This document shows positions 21,503 through 33,414 of a stretch of DNA of 64,000 nt, one piece after another. The stretch is taken from assembly GCA_037176885.1 (NCBI GenBank), contig JAWWNJ010000051.1:682001-746000 (forward strand), in the 5' to 3' direction. The translations under genes were made by a program, and so were the position numbers. The DNA comes from Favolaschia claudopus. Its lineage: Eukaryota > Basidiomycota > Agaricomycetes > Agaricales > Mycenaceae. The notes below the pieces were generated by a model. It was not told the origin of the DNA, searched no databases, and saw only the letters and a list, made by a program, of their open reading frames with translations. Each line of letters starts with the position of its first letter. Position 1 is the stretch's first letter.

Positions 21503-24147
21503 ATGGCTTTGGCTTCTCCTCGGTTGATTTTTGTGCTCGTTTTCGCTCTAAACTGCGTGTTGTGGTCTTCTAGCCGCTATGGCGAAATCCCGCATACAAG
21601 TTTACTCTATGGCGACAACAGTCTTGTGAAACGAATATCCCTCGAGCTTGCAAGCCCAAATGGCTCCTCTCTGGAGATGGCAATGGAGAAACAAGTGCGT
21701 GGTGCAAACTTGTTATTTCGAAAGTTGTGCTCACAGCCCCCGTAGTGTCGGCCGCTTGCATTTCCAGCGACGGAGCAGTGCGCTCATGTGCTGAAACGAT
21801 GTCCCCTGCCCAAGACAGTTCTATCTATTCCCTATCTCCCCAACTATTACTGCGCCGAGACGGAACTGCGACCATTGATTTTCGCCGGCCTAGTCATCTG
21901 GCTTTTTTTCCTGTTCTCTACCTTGGGGATTAGTGCGTCCGACTTCTTCACACCCAATCTCGCCACAATAGCACAAATACTCGGTCTCGATGAAAATGTC
22001 GCCGGTGTCACATTCCTAGCTTTCGGGAATGGTAGTCCCGACGTCTTTTCTACATTTTCTGCCATGCGGGCCGATTCTGGAAGCCTGGCGATCGGTGAAT
22101 TGCTTGGCGCTGCATCGTTCATCATCTCCTGCGTTGTCGGCTCCCTGTGCATCATCAAACCCTTCCAACTTCACCGCGCAACATTTTTTATTCGAGATGT
22201 TGGTTTCATGTTTGTTGCGGTGTCCATGTTACTGGGCATATTATGGGACGGCAAGCTTCGTTTGTGGGAATGTGCGTCGATGATCGCCCTTTATTTTATC
22301 TATGTGGGAACGGTCGTTGTTGGAACTTGGTTGGAACGCAGAAGAGAACGCTTGAGGGCACATGAAGCCATGGTACGGTCCGAGTATGATGACTCGGACC
22401 TTTCACCTGCGAGCCCTTTGCGGGAATCTTACAGAGACTATCGTGAGTGCATGTTGTCTTTACTTGTTTTGTGCTGACTCTCTGGTAGCTAGTCCAGGTC
22501 CTTCTCAGATATCGAATCTGGCTTCACCGTCACCGACCAGAGCCCGTGCCATCTCGGCCCCTGGCGCACCGCCCAGGCTCTTCACGGATCTTCCCCCGCG
22601 TCCCCACTCACGAACACCGTCTCCATCACCATCATACACTCCGATGCCATCCTTCTCTCTTGTGGGGGCTCTGGAATTCCGCCACGTCATATCATCATTG
22701 CAGCACGAAGCTGCTGGGACTTCGCTCAATATTTTCGATACTCCGTACACTCCGTACGCCGGCGGTCACTACACTCCTTTTCGTTCAAGGTCGCGGACTG
22801 TGAGTAGGGATCAGCGCGTTGAGATCGACCCCTGGGACGCCGCGCTCGGAGTACCACTTGACGAGCGTACACACCCACAGCTAGTAATCACACCCGCTGT
22901 TTCCGAGGAACCAGAACCTCTGGATGGAGCACTATTGGTAGCAGAAGATTATCTCCGATTGACGGTGTCCCTGGTGCATCGCGGGCACCCACCTCTCCCA
23001 CAGTCTCAGATGGCGACACGGAATCGCAGAATTTCCAGCCGCCCACACGACGGCAGCGCTTCATGCATATCGCAGGATCTGTTTATCACCGACTCTTCCC
23101 TTCTCTCCATAACTTCCGCGATAAAAGTGTGCTTGGACAGATCGCCTCTGTATTTGCGGCGCCCGCCGTCTTGCTGCTCACACTGACTCTGCCGGTTGTC
23201 ACCAGTCCTTATGAGTCCTCCCACCATACTCATGAGAAAACTCCGGGTGAAGCGCCCAACTTGGTTGACTTTGAAGAGGAAGGGATTGAGAGAATTCTCA
23301 TTGCGGAGGAAGAAGTTGAGGAGGAAATGCATGGAACCATGTATAGCAAATGGCTGACAGCTGCTCAATTTACTTTTGGGCCTTTATTCTGTGCAACCGT
23401 GTTATTTGGTACTTTGGTCTCAATCTTTTGTTGTGGGTTCTCATGATTCTCGAAACAGGCACTAACAAACGATACCGAATATGGGCGCTGATCTCAGCTG
23501 GGATTGTTGGTTTCGCTGCCTCGGTCCTCGTCATTCTTTTTGGCAACAATGGGGCTCATCCCTCATTCCGCATGGCTCGATGTTCCATCGGCTTTGTTGT
23601 TGCTATTGTATGGATAATGGCCATTGCAGATGAGGTGGTGAAGGTTCTGCAGGTGAGATCTCAGGAATTACTCGGTCGAGATCTCATTGTAAACTCTTGT
23701 AGACCTTTGGGTTCATTTTCGGGTTGTCCGATGCTATCATTGGATTGACCATTTTTGCGATGGGAACTCGCTGGCCGATCTTGTGGCCAATATGAGCGTG
23801 GCTGTAAACAACATCATTTAACGAGGATCAGATTTGAATTCATGCTTTTACAGGTGTTTGCCCCCATTATGGGCTTCTCAGCGTGCTTTGGAGGGCCCAT
23901 GTTGAACATCTTGCTCGGTGTGGGCATATCCGGGTCTTACATCACGCAGCAGACGCAACAGCCGTATCCGCTACCCCTCAACAATACGTTGATGGTTAGT
24001 GGCATTGGGCTACTGGTGCTGCTGGCGACTACGCTCATCGTAGTACCACTCAACGGGTACCACTTGACTCGACGATGGGGTATTATACTAATTGCTGCGT
24101 ATTGCACTATCATGGTCGCAAACGTTGTTGTTGAGATGAAGAGCTAA
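21503..24147 (+). CDS. Cation/Ca2+ exchanger (CaCA superfamily, NCLX-like)
   Basis: The protein begins with a signal-like hydrophobic segment (LIFVLVFALNCVLW), then CRPLAFPATEQCAHVLKRC. The first alpha repeat is GVTFLAFGNGSPDVFSTFSA (GNGSPD) with LLGAASFIISCVVGSLC. A long cytosolic Ser/Pro loop with regulatory-looking repeats (TPSPSPSYTPMPS, YTPYAGGHYTPF) separates the halves. The second alpha repeat is FAMGNSLADLVANMSVAVFA (GNSxxDxxAN) with GPMLNILLGVGISG, and the C-terminus has four further helices. Length and layout match fungal YDL206W-type and SLC8B1-like exchangers of vacuolar or other internal membranes. I see no break; about five introns. Confidence 0.92.
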
Positions 24148-24302
24148 CATATACCAGGACAAGTCGGACTGTAGCACCAACACCTTACCGAGTGTATTTA
24201 ATAGAACATTTCAATCTTACTTATTTGAAATCCGTTACGTCACGATCATTGGAATGACATAGAAGGCTGAGGACGCGCAACTATCCTTCTCCGTTAACAG
24301 CC

Positions 24303-25709
24303 ATGTCTGACGAAGCTCCTGGTCCCGAAATCCAGATTAACGTCAAGGGTAGCTGTCCTCTGAAGCCCTCAACACGACTCTATGTTCACTCACTTCAGGT
24401 CCCAGCGAATTGAAGCTTCAAATCACGATTACAACCGATAAAACTGTCCTTGAACTCAAGCAGGCAATCGCAGAGAAGTCAGATGTGGAGGCCGAGAGGC
24501 AAAGACTTATATATTCGGGCAAGTCAAATTCCCCCATCGTCCGCACGATGAGAACGTTCATAACACGCCAATGCAGGGAGAGTTTTGAAGGTAATCATCC
24601 TTAGGTTTTTTGTTCGACTGCAATGCTTAGGAATTACTGGAGGATGAAGACTTGTTATCCGTGTACAAGATTCAATCATCTCACACCATCCACATGGTCA
24701 AGGGTGCTGCACGTTCTGGAGCTGCATCATCGTCGACGCAACCCGCTGCACCACAACCGCTGCCCACAATGCAGACCGGGCAGAACCCGCACGATCCGCT
24801 TACTCAGCTCAATAGCCATTTGGGCTTCGGTGCCATGGCTGGCTTGAACCCCTTTGCAGACATGGGTTTGAACCAGAACGATCCCAACATGGTAAATCTA
24901 ATATTGCAATGCCGACGCGGTTAGCCGAAGCTCACACACTCGCAGTTGCAAGGCATGATGAATAACCCGCAATTTCTTCAGCAAATGTCGGCAATGATGT
25001 CGAATCCCGCCATCATGGACCAGATCATTGCGTCCAATCCGCAGATGGCGGGAATGGGTCCCGAAGCTCGTGCGTTGATGCAGAGCGATCATTTCAGGCA
25101 GATGGTGTACGTGTCTGGTTCTATATGTTGAATCCCGTTCTAACGATCCGTGTGCGTTCCTAGCTCAAGTCCGGAGAACCTGCAACGAATGCTCCAAATG
25201 GCGTCGATGTTCAACGGTGCGGGAGGCGGAGCAGCCCCTGCTTTCCCTGCGCCTGGTATTCCTGGACAACCGGCTACAAGTACCCCTCCAGCCGCCCCCG
25301 CCGCCCCTGCCTTCCCTAATCTATTCGGCGGTGGTGCGGGACAAGGCGCTCCAGGTTTGGACCCCATGTTACTCGCTGCGTTGATGAGCGGAGCACCGCC
25401 TGCCGGAGCTCAAAACCCTCCTGCTGGTTCAATCCCCAATCTGGGAGCACTAAACAACCTTTTCGGTGGTGCAGGAGCAACTCCGCCGCCGCCCGCTGAC
25501 GCTCGGCCGCCTGAAGAGAGATTCCAAGTTCAGTTACAGGTTCGTTTATTCTCTCGCCTCATTAGCTTCCGCCTTTCTAATCTTTCCTTTCCCAGCAATT
25601 GCAGGACATGGGATTCACGAACGCATCTCAGAACGTACGGGCTCTCCTCGCGACAGCTGGGAATGTTCAGTTTGCCATATCATACATACTTGACGGAGGC
25701 GGCCTTTAA
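24303..25709 (+). CDS. DSK2: Ubiquilin / Dsk2 shuttle factor
   Basis: An N-terminal ubiquitin-like domain (IQINVKGPSELKLQITI, LKQAIAEKSDVEAERQRLIY, SVYKIQSSHTIHMVKG) binds the proteasome. The middle holds STI1-like repeats (MLQGMMNNPQFLQQMSAMM, NPAIMDQIIASNPQMAGM, SSPENLQRMLQMASMF). A Gly/Pro/Ala-rich linker follows. A C-terminal UBA domain (QLQDMGFTNASQNVRALLAT, FAISYILDGG) binds ubiquitin chains. This UBL-STI1-UBA order is complete. Short introns interrupt the UBL and the repeat region. Confidence 0.96.
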
Positions 25710-26263
25710 GTGAGTTCAGTGTTTTCCAATTCCAAGGTCGATACATTGATAGTTGTCGAAGTGTACAACGACGAATGTAGACTATATTCTTGAATGATTG
25801 TATCACTCCCTGTTCCACGGCGCTTTTGCTCTTGGGCACTCGGTATAGCCGATTTTCGTGATCTGGCTGTCTTCCTCGTACATCCTGGGCAACCGAGTCT
25901 TGCTACCCTCCTTTCGGCGGGAAATCTGCAGGTTTATGCCTCAGCTTTGTCTCGTTTCTCTATCCTCTATTTTTCAACGGATGAAATGCTGCTTTCCTGG
26001 CCTTGTCTGAGTTGCTGTGCTCGTATCGTGTCCCTTCACCTTCGCTACTTAGACGATCTGCCTGTAGGGTCGAATCGACACTCGAAAGCTTCACGGTCGG
26101 ATTTTCCGAAGGAAAGATATCTGTGTCGTATCTTAACCGGTACCCCATTTGGCTGTACAGTGCTGTGCTTCCTGTCTTCTTCTCCGACTTTTCACAGGGC
26201 CTTATCTCGATTTTATTATAACGAGACTTTGATAATGCTTTGCCTTCCTTCGAGTGCTCTGCC
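25710..26263. other. Intergenic, DSK2 to nucleobase permease
   Basis: About 550 bp between tandem genes. Open frames here lack ATG context, splice logic or family signatures. It presumably contains the DSK2 3' end and the permease promoter. Confidence 0.5.
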
Positions 26264-28498
26264 ATGGCTTCGTCCACCCCAAAATCGCGATGGACATTGG
26301 CCGCGTGGGCCCTCGAGCCAGAATCGTCCACGTTTGCCCCCAGTTCGAAATGGAGCAACAAGGATATGGATCCTGTCCCTGACAACCTTCGCACCTGGAG
26401 CACTTGGAATTATGTGGCCTACTGGATTTCGGATGCGGTGCGTTTCTCTCTTGCCAATATTTTTTGAAGTGGCCGTGCTGATGAATTAGCTCTAGACGAA
26501 TACTGTATGTTGAAAAGTCCGCTCATAACGAACAACTGTTTACGGCAATTTCTCTAGGCTACATGGGAACTAGCAAGCTCCATGATTGCTATTGGTCTTT
26601 CATGGTAGGTCATATCGTAGAAAGAGGAGCGGTGTTTTCTCAATTTCTACAGGAGACAAGCACTTCCAGCCATCGCGCTTGGCCACATACTCATCGCAGT
26701 TGTTATGGTGCGAACGCAACGGAGTAAATCTAGTTTTTACAACTTATCCTTATCCAGGTGTTGAATGGAACGATCGGGGCCCGTCTTCATGTCCCCTTTC
26801 CTGTGCGCTGTCTGTTGAGATGACCGTAAAGCCCTCACTGATTCGGCGAAGGTCCTGACCCGATCGTCCTTCGGTTTTTGGTTCAGCTACTTCAGCGTCA
26901 TCAGCCGAGTCGTACTCTCAATGTTTTGGTTTGCTATCCAGGTAGACCCTTTCTTCCTCCAAGGTATTGAGCTAAGTGAGAAAAGTCATACACAGGTTCC
27001 GAATGCGTTTACCAGATGCTCAAAGCTATCTGGCCATCCACCGCTCGCATACCGAATCATCTTCCTGAATCAGCTGGTATCACTACCGTAGGAATGATGT
27101 GTTATTGTAGGTTCTATTCCATTTTTCCGAATTCTAACAATCGAGTCTTTCAGTTTTGTTCTGGCTCATACAGTTCCCGTTCCTCCTGGTCTCTCCTCAA
27201 CGTATCCGTCACCTATTTGTTGTCAAAGCGATCATTGTTCCGGCAACATGGCTGGCCATCTTGATTTGGGCTTTGCATGAAGCACCGCCGAGTGTCAGCC
27301 TCACTCCCAAGCATGCTGTACTGTCCGGCAGCGCCGCAAGCTGGGCATGGTTGAGCTCGTTGAATGGTGCACTCGGAATCTATGCCACTCTCTCGGTCAA
27401 CATACCAGACTTTACCCGATATGCGAAAAATGAACAAGCGTGCGTAACGAACGACGATGCGATGCAATTTGTTGATCGCTTTCTTCCCCAGCCAATACGT
27501 TCAAATTATCGTGATACCCGTTGCGTTCACATTAGCTGGGTTCTGCGGAATGGCGGTTGCCTCCGCGAGCGAAGTTCTCTACGGCAGCGTTATCTGGGAC
27601 CCATTACAGCTGATCAATCTCTGGGACTCGCGTGCAGCATCCTTCTTTGCGGCCTTCAGTTTTGCACTGGCTAGTGAGATCCTCATTTGCTCGTGTCTGT
27701 CATACGTAAACCTCATATCTTGTTACTAGCTCTGGGCACAAATATTAGCGCTAATTCTCTCAGCGCCGCCAACGATATGACGGTATTGTTTCCCCGTTAT
27801 ATCAACATTCGCAGGGGACAGATTATATGCGCCATCATTGGCGGGTGGGCGTTATGCCCATGGGAGATCTTGTCAAGTGCGCCAGGGTTCCTGACTTTCA
27901 TGTCGGGGTATACGGTGTTCCTTGGACCTTTCGCAGCGCTGTAAGCCGTCTTCAGTGTCGTATCATTTTTTTTTTGGCTGACCCAGTTCTCAGAATGGTC
28001 GTCGATGTCAGCCGAACCTTGTCTTACGTGCGACGAGTTCTAACATTCTTGTAGTACTGGATTGTTCACAAATGCGACGTGGACGTGCCGGCAATGTACG
28101 ACCCTCATGGACGATATCGGTATTGGAATGGAATTGTGAGTTTCGCATACTTGCTTCAATGTCACCGAATATAACATTTCTTCCAGAATTGGAGAGCAGC
28201 GGTCGCGCTTCTTTTCTCCGTGACGCCCAGTATGCCGGGTCTAGCTGCAAGCATAAATCCCAGTCTCGATGTCGGAAATGGCTCACACTTATTTGATATT
28301 GCCTGGCTTTACGGGGTTTGTACCGCTCTATCTCAAGCCTGTTGTTTGTTGATACGGATACAGTTCTTCACTGCTGGGGCCATATATTGGGCTCTTTCGA
28401 GGATGTTCCCTGCCACTGAGACGTATGTTGAGACGCTCGTCGTTGAGAAGGACGCAGACGATGAAGCAAGTGACCGGAAGTCCGCTGTGGACGTGTAG
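26264..28498 (+). CDS. NCS1-family nucleobase/allantoin permease (Fur4/Dal4-like)
   Basis: Twelve-helix transporter for uracil, uridine, allantoin or related compounds. After a short polar N-terminus come DNLRTWSTWNYVAYWISDA and TWELASSMIAIGLSW, then VLNRSSFGFWFSYFSVISR, ISMFWF-type helices, NIPDFTRYAK, and NISANSLSAANDMTVLFPRY with the ANSLSAANDM motif of the family. WALCPWEI and GLAASINPS near the end also match. About ten introns; a 9-nt exon (26496-26504) supplies Thr-Asn-Thr in the first membrane segment. Exact substrate cannot be fixed. The C-terminus is acidic. Confidence 0.92.
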
Positions 28499-28815
28499 AT
28501 TGTTGAAACAATACATACATCAAAAATATCTACGCGCTCAGCATGAGATTGTGATGTGCAAGCACTCCATGTCTGCCCACATTAGTGTAGGGTCCATCAC
28601 TCCATCAATCATCCAGTGGTCGCTTGAAGGAAGGAAGGAAGACGGTCGCAAGAATACTTGACATGATAATGATACCGGCCTAGAATGGCGACCAGGCACC
28701 AAAAAATCTGCTTGAAGCACACGACACGAATCGATAGAGGGCATGGCCGACATGTATTTAGCGTTATTGACCGTAAGCGTACAACTTGGTGTGGTAGAGC
28801 GATGCTGCAATGGAT
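28499..28815. other. Convergent 3' ends
   Basis: 317 bp between two convergent genes. Poly-A-signal-like AAAAATA words occur (near 28524); nothing else is seen. Confidence 0.4.
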
Positions 28816-30281
28816 TCAACTCGCTTTCGAATACTCCGGCGGGGCTTCAGTTCCCGGGGGGGACGTTGCCTGTGAAGCTTGCATCCGCTGTTCGATCACC
28901 TGCATCTGTTGCCTCAGCCTCCGCATTTCGTCAAGCAGTTCAGCATTGGAGCTGTCATCACTCCGCCCAGCCGAACTTGCTGAAGAGACATCTGCCAGCT
29001 GCTGCAGTTCGTTTATCTCTTGCTGAATGAAGCCCACACGAGCTCGAGCCTTTTCCTCCTCCGCTAGAATGGGCTGAGGGACGGTTTGAGCGGGTAGTGA
29101 AGTTAATTGTGTCTCGCCGGACGGAAGTGTCGTGAACAATTGTTCCGGCGTCCAATCTCGAGCTGAATGCGCGGTATCATTCGTAACAGAAAGAGGGGGC
29201 GGGGGCGGAAGTTGTTTTTCGGCAACATTATCGAATCCTTCTGGAAATGGGGACCCTCCCTCGGCTGTCTGTCGACGCCTTCGCCACATAAAGAATGCCA
29301 AAACCGCAGTTATCAGAATGAGACCGCCTACGACTCCACCAGCGATGGGACCGGCAAGACTCTTCTTTTTACTGCCGCTTCCTGCGGGCGGTGGTCCGGA
29401 GGGGTCGGAGGATTGGGGTGGAGAAGAAGTTTGTGAAGCGGACCCGCTGGGAGATGATGGTAAACTTGATTGGGCAGTCGAGGAGGATTGTCCACCAGTG
29501 CTAGAGCCTCCTCCCGTGTTGGAGGCTGAGTTAGAAGGACCTGTACATCTCATCTATCAGCCAATGCAGAACGTAGGCGAGTAATCGAACTCGACCTCCA
29601 CCGGAGCCGATACAGGTCGTAGAACCTGCAAAGATGCTCAGAATAACCACCCGGAATCTGTCAAAGTAGCGACGCACTTCCGGCGGCAACATCAAAGGGG
29701 CCGCTGCTTTGCAGAGATCCGGCGTTGTCTCTGATAGTCAACGCATACTGAACGCCTAGAGCTGCATGAAATCAATGTGCTCGAAGCACGTGGGAGGGCC
29801 TGACCTGGAGGGACGTTGACGACCCATGTCAAGGAGGGACCTTGTTGTTGTCCCAAATCGACGAGAGAGAGGGTGGTGCCAGGCGCGGTGATGCTGAAGT
29901 AGATATGAAGGCAGAAATCAAAATACTACGAAAAGCATACGACTAAAGAGAGGTGAGATTCTTGAGTTCAAAAAACATATAAGAGACATGCAAGGAAGTA
30001 GGGAGCTATAAAGTTGTATAAGATTGATTGCGAGACGGTAGAAAATTAGGGTCAAGTACGTTGATCGCCATTCCAATTTAGCTGCAATGGCTCGCAGGTA
30101 ACTGATACACTGTAAGGACAATTATAAGTGGCAGAATGAGGGATATACCTGCTCCTGATCTGGGGCGAACTGTGTGTAAACCTCCAGTTACAGTAAGACG
30201 TAGAGAATTTCAATACGGAGTGTTAACATTCAATACGGCGGCAGCAAAAGAGGAAAAAGCGAGGAGAAAGACGAAGAACAT
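28816..30281 (-). CDS. Single-pass cell-surface protein, Ser-rich stalk, paralog of the GPI-protein gene
   Basis: Signal peptide MFFVFLLAFSSFAAA, then VLNVNTPSPQ, SVSVTCEPLQLNWNGDQPPY, DLGQQQGPSLTWVVNVPPG, YALTIRDNAGSLQSSGPFDV, and Cys in STTCIGSG: a beta-sandwich-like ectodomain. A Ser/Thr/Pro stalk leads to a membrane helix (GPIAGGVVGGLILITAVLAF) with a basic stop-transfer WRRRRQ. The cytosolic tail contains a Gln/Leu coiled coil (EMRRLRQQMQVIEQRMQA) and ends PPEYSKAS, with a PPxY motif. The layout resembles wall-stress sensors, which is inference. The model needs a 14-nt exon (29992-30005), a GC-AG intron (29943-29991) and a 2-nt exon (29941-29942); the same pattern occurs in the paralog at 33415-34557. 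Confidence 0.75.
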
Positions 30282-30445
30282 GAGAGAGGGAACCAAGAGG
30301 CAACGTCGCTAAGGACAGCAGAGTCGAATGCTCCAAAAGCCCAAGTCGGATATTAGTCCAGGGTCCATCACTTTTCGTTGACGGTTCGTGCAACAATTGA
30401 ACAAACGCGACATGTCACACGCGCACGACGTGACAGCCACTCTTC

Positions 30446-32332
30446 ATGCCCAGATTTGGTCTTTTGCCTGCTTCACGACTCACCGCACTCCGTAGCAAAG
30501 AAATCTTAACTCGACAACCAGATAAACCTCACCCAACACTCAATCCTTTACCAACCCCGCCGGAGGATGATGAAGGCTTACAAGACCGTCTTCGTCGACG
30601 CCGTAGAACAGAATGGAAGCGAAAACAACGGGTAAGACACCGAGCAAATATAGGGCCAATGGCATGAGTTATACAAGCACTATTAGGGCCAAACTTTTCT
30701 CGATAACTTGATCGTATCTATTCGAGGAGGTTCGTTCGACTATCCTGACAGTCAGTCCTTGTTCGTCAATAGACCTATTTTCCCCCAGGTTCTGGCGGCG
30801 ATGGATGTGTCGCCTTCCACCGTGAAAAATTCAAGCCTTTTGGTCCACCATCGGGAGGGAATGGCGGTCGTGGTGGTGATGTCTATATCATGCCGACGCC
30901 TCACCTCACCACCCTCTCCTCGATAGCGAAGAAAATACGCGGCAATCCCGGCGGCAACGGTCAGGGGACATGGCAAAATGGCAAAAACGGCGAACCATTA
31001 ATTATTCGCGTTCCTCTGGGCACTGTTGTGCGCGAGATTCCTCGAGGAGACAGCCGGCGGTCCAAAGATGAGTGGGAAGCAGAGGAGGAGTCTTTGGAAG
31101 GTCTCAATGCTGATGAAAGACTGGAGAAAATGCGCAATAACCGCTGGGTTCACTATCCACGGTTCGGAGAGACCAACATTGCCCGCGACTGGTTCCAGGA
31201 AGCAGAGAAAGCTCTATACCGACAGGAACGAGAACGCCGGATGCTTAGACGGCAGCGGGAAATAGAAGCACCAATTTACCACGACCTTGAGCAAGATATA
31301 GACTACACTAGACCTGTCGACGCTCCTCTCGGTGCACGCAATCGCGAGCCATTGGGCCATCTGGTCGCATCAGGCGGCGGCGGCGGTCTCGGTAACCCAC
31401 ATTTCCTCTCACAGCTCAATCGTTCCCCAAAGTTCGCGACGCGCGGTCAACAAGGGGAACGTATCACCCTTGCTCTGGAACTCAAAATTCTAGCGGACAT
31501 TGGATTTGTAGGCATGCCGAATGCTGGGAAAAGCACCCTCTTACGAGCGCTGACCGGCGGGCGCGCGAAGAGTGAAGTTGCCAGCTACGCCTTCACCACA
31601 CTCAACCCCGTTGTTGGGATCGTGCGGGTCGCTGAGGACGGTACCTTCGAAGGCGGCATCAAACCGGGACAAGTGCACGACGAGACAATAATTGAGCAGC
31701 AACAGGAGTACGAACGCATGCAGCGTGGCGAGTACGCCAGCGCACTCACGCGTAACCAGACTCCCGAGCGGCATACTGGCTTGAAAGTAGACACCGACCG
31801 CGGAGGGTATCACTTCGACCTGGCGGAAACATTCCGATTCACGATCGCAGACAATCCAGGGCTCATTCTGGATTCGTCAGAGAACGTCGGCCTCGGGCAC
31901 TCTTTCCTGCGGTCAATGGAACGCTCGCTTGCACTGGCCTACATCGTCGACCTGTCATCGCCCGCTCCGTGGGACGAACTACTCGTTCTACGGGCCGAGC
32001 TAGAGAAATACCAACACGGGATGAGCCGCAAGGCGCGCATTGTAATCGCGAACAAGGCAGATTTGCTTGGCGGCGACGACGACGATGCGGCTGTCGCTGA
32101 GGCAAAGGCGAAGCTGGAACGCCTCGAAGAATTTGTCGCGGACCGTCTTGTGGACGAGGAAGGACGCCGACTGGACGTTGTGCCCGTATCAGCCAAGTTC
32201 AGCCAGAACCTGACGCGTGCAGTGGGTCTCATGCGGACCTACGTGCAAGAGGCGCGCGACAGGCTTGCCCCTCAAACACCGAAGGAGCTGGATGTGCTGC
32301 AACCAGGGCCTTTACTTTCCGCACCACAATGA
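30446..32332 (+). CDS. MTG2: Mitochondrial Obg-family GTPase (Mtg2-like)
   Basis: Required for mitochondrial large-ribosomal-subunit assembly. The N-terminal Obg fold is glycine-rich: FLDNLIVSIRGGSGGDGCVAF, then FGPPSGGNGGRGGDVYI and GNGQGTWQNGKNGEP. A charged insertion of about 100 residues follows (EEESLEGLNADERLEKM ... RRMLRRQREIE). LGHLVASGGGGGLGNPHF closes the fold. The G domain has G1 GMPNAGKST, G3 IADNPGLI, G4 IANKADLLG and G5 PVSAKF; the switch-I Thr is in YAFTTLNPVVG. The start ATG opens a basic presequence (PRFGLLPASRLTALRSKEIL). Two introns, leaving a 43-nt second exon. Confidence 0.94.
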
Positions 32333-33414
32333 GCGTCGCACAGATTACGGTCAATGAACGAATTCCTCCACTGCCTCCGCACCATTTCGAGGTTATCGGC
32401 TTGGGTATTGAGCCATGATGATCCTGGCTTCCTAGCGGATCCACCGTCAGCGAGCACAGGTTGCAGCTACATGTAGCCCTGCACCGAGAGACGCAGGAAT
32501 ACATAGCAGCATCACCCCACTCAGCATGTATACTGTAATCCGCGCTTAATCAACCAATAGCAAAAGAACGCTCGATAACAACTCGACAAATTTCCACAAC
32601 CCTTTCTCCAAGAACCCTTATTAGGCAAGCTGCTGTATTCTGTCAACCTATTTTAAATTGTCAACGAGCTATGACGCGGGCGGCGATGATTTCACCGAAC
32701 ACCGAATGCTGCGGAAATGAAAGGTGATTTTGGGTAGGTCATAGGGCCGCCCTCAGGTCAATACCCCCTCGTCAGCTCCTCGGGTTGGTCCGTCTCGACT
32801 GACTGTGATGCTATTGGAACTGACGCGGAATTTTGTCCCCGCCCACTGCTGCGGATTTGACGTCGATCGTGCATTAGAATCCAGCTCGCTGTCTGAAGAA
32901 ATTGCGTGGAAGAAAGGTCGAGAACGAGGCATTGACCTGGCCTGAGCTGGGTTCTATCGATGTCGATATTCTCGTCACAGGATAAGTGCCAGGATAATAT
33001 TGGCTTGTCCAGGTCCTCAGATTCCACTCAAAACAAGTCGTACGACCATGAAGACGTAGGGCGTGCGTCATTTAATCCATCCACCACTGTCTATTTTAGG
33101 TGTAAAAGAAACCGAAGTAAAAAGAGTCGCCAACAAAACAAATCACATTGAATGAACTGCTGTCCGGTCTGTTCTGTCTGTGTCCTCCAACGAACGTAGT
33201 ATTAGGCAGAGAAAAAAAGGTATGAGGAAGCGAGTCCATGCAGAGAGTAGGGTGAATGGATTGCTACTACTTGTTTCAAGGGAATAAGCGAATGACAATA
33301 GCCTAACGGGCCGTGTGGGAGGAAAGGGATACAGTGAGAAAAATCGTAATGAGGCACCAGGGCGGTCGGCACCTTGTTTCGTGTGCTGTACGTCCGACAT
33401 CGTTCGAGAGGCGC
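32333..33414. other. Intergenic, MTG2 to GPI-protein gene (convergent)
   Basis: About 1.1 kb. A minus-strand frame at 33027-32758 looks protein-like but begins with GTG directly after an in-frame stop, with no splice site that rescues it. The right part (33140-33414) is the likely 3' UTR of the next gene. I see no repeat or RNA gene. Confidence 0.4.

Noticed and set aside
30890..30960. Start of MTG2 at the ATG near 30890
   Set aside because: Two upstream exons carry the conserved Obg start (FLDNLIVSIRGG) and a mitochondrial presequence, so the gene begins at 30446.
31368..31400. GGC/GGT run resembling a microsatellite
   Set aside because: It encodes the conserved Gly stretch of the Obg domain in MTG2.
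32758..33027. Minus-strand 89-residue frame with protein-like composition
   Set aside because: It begins with GTG directly after an in-frame stop, has no ATG and no supporting splice site.
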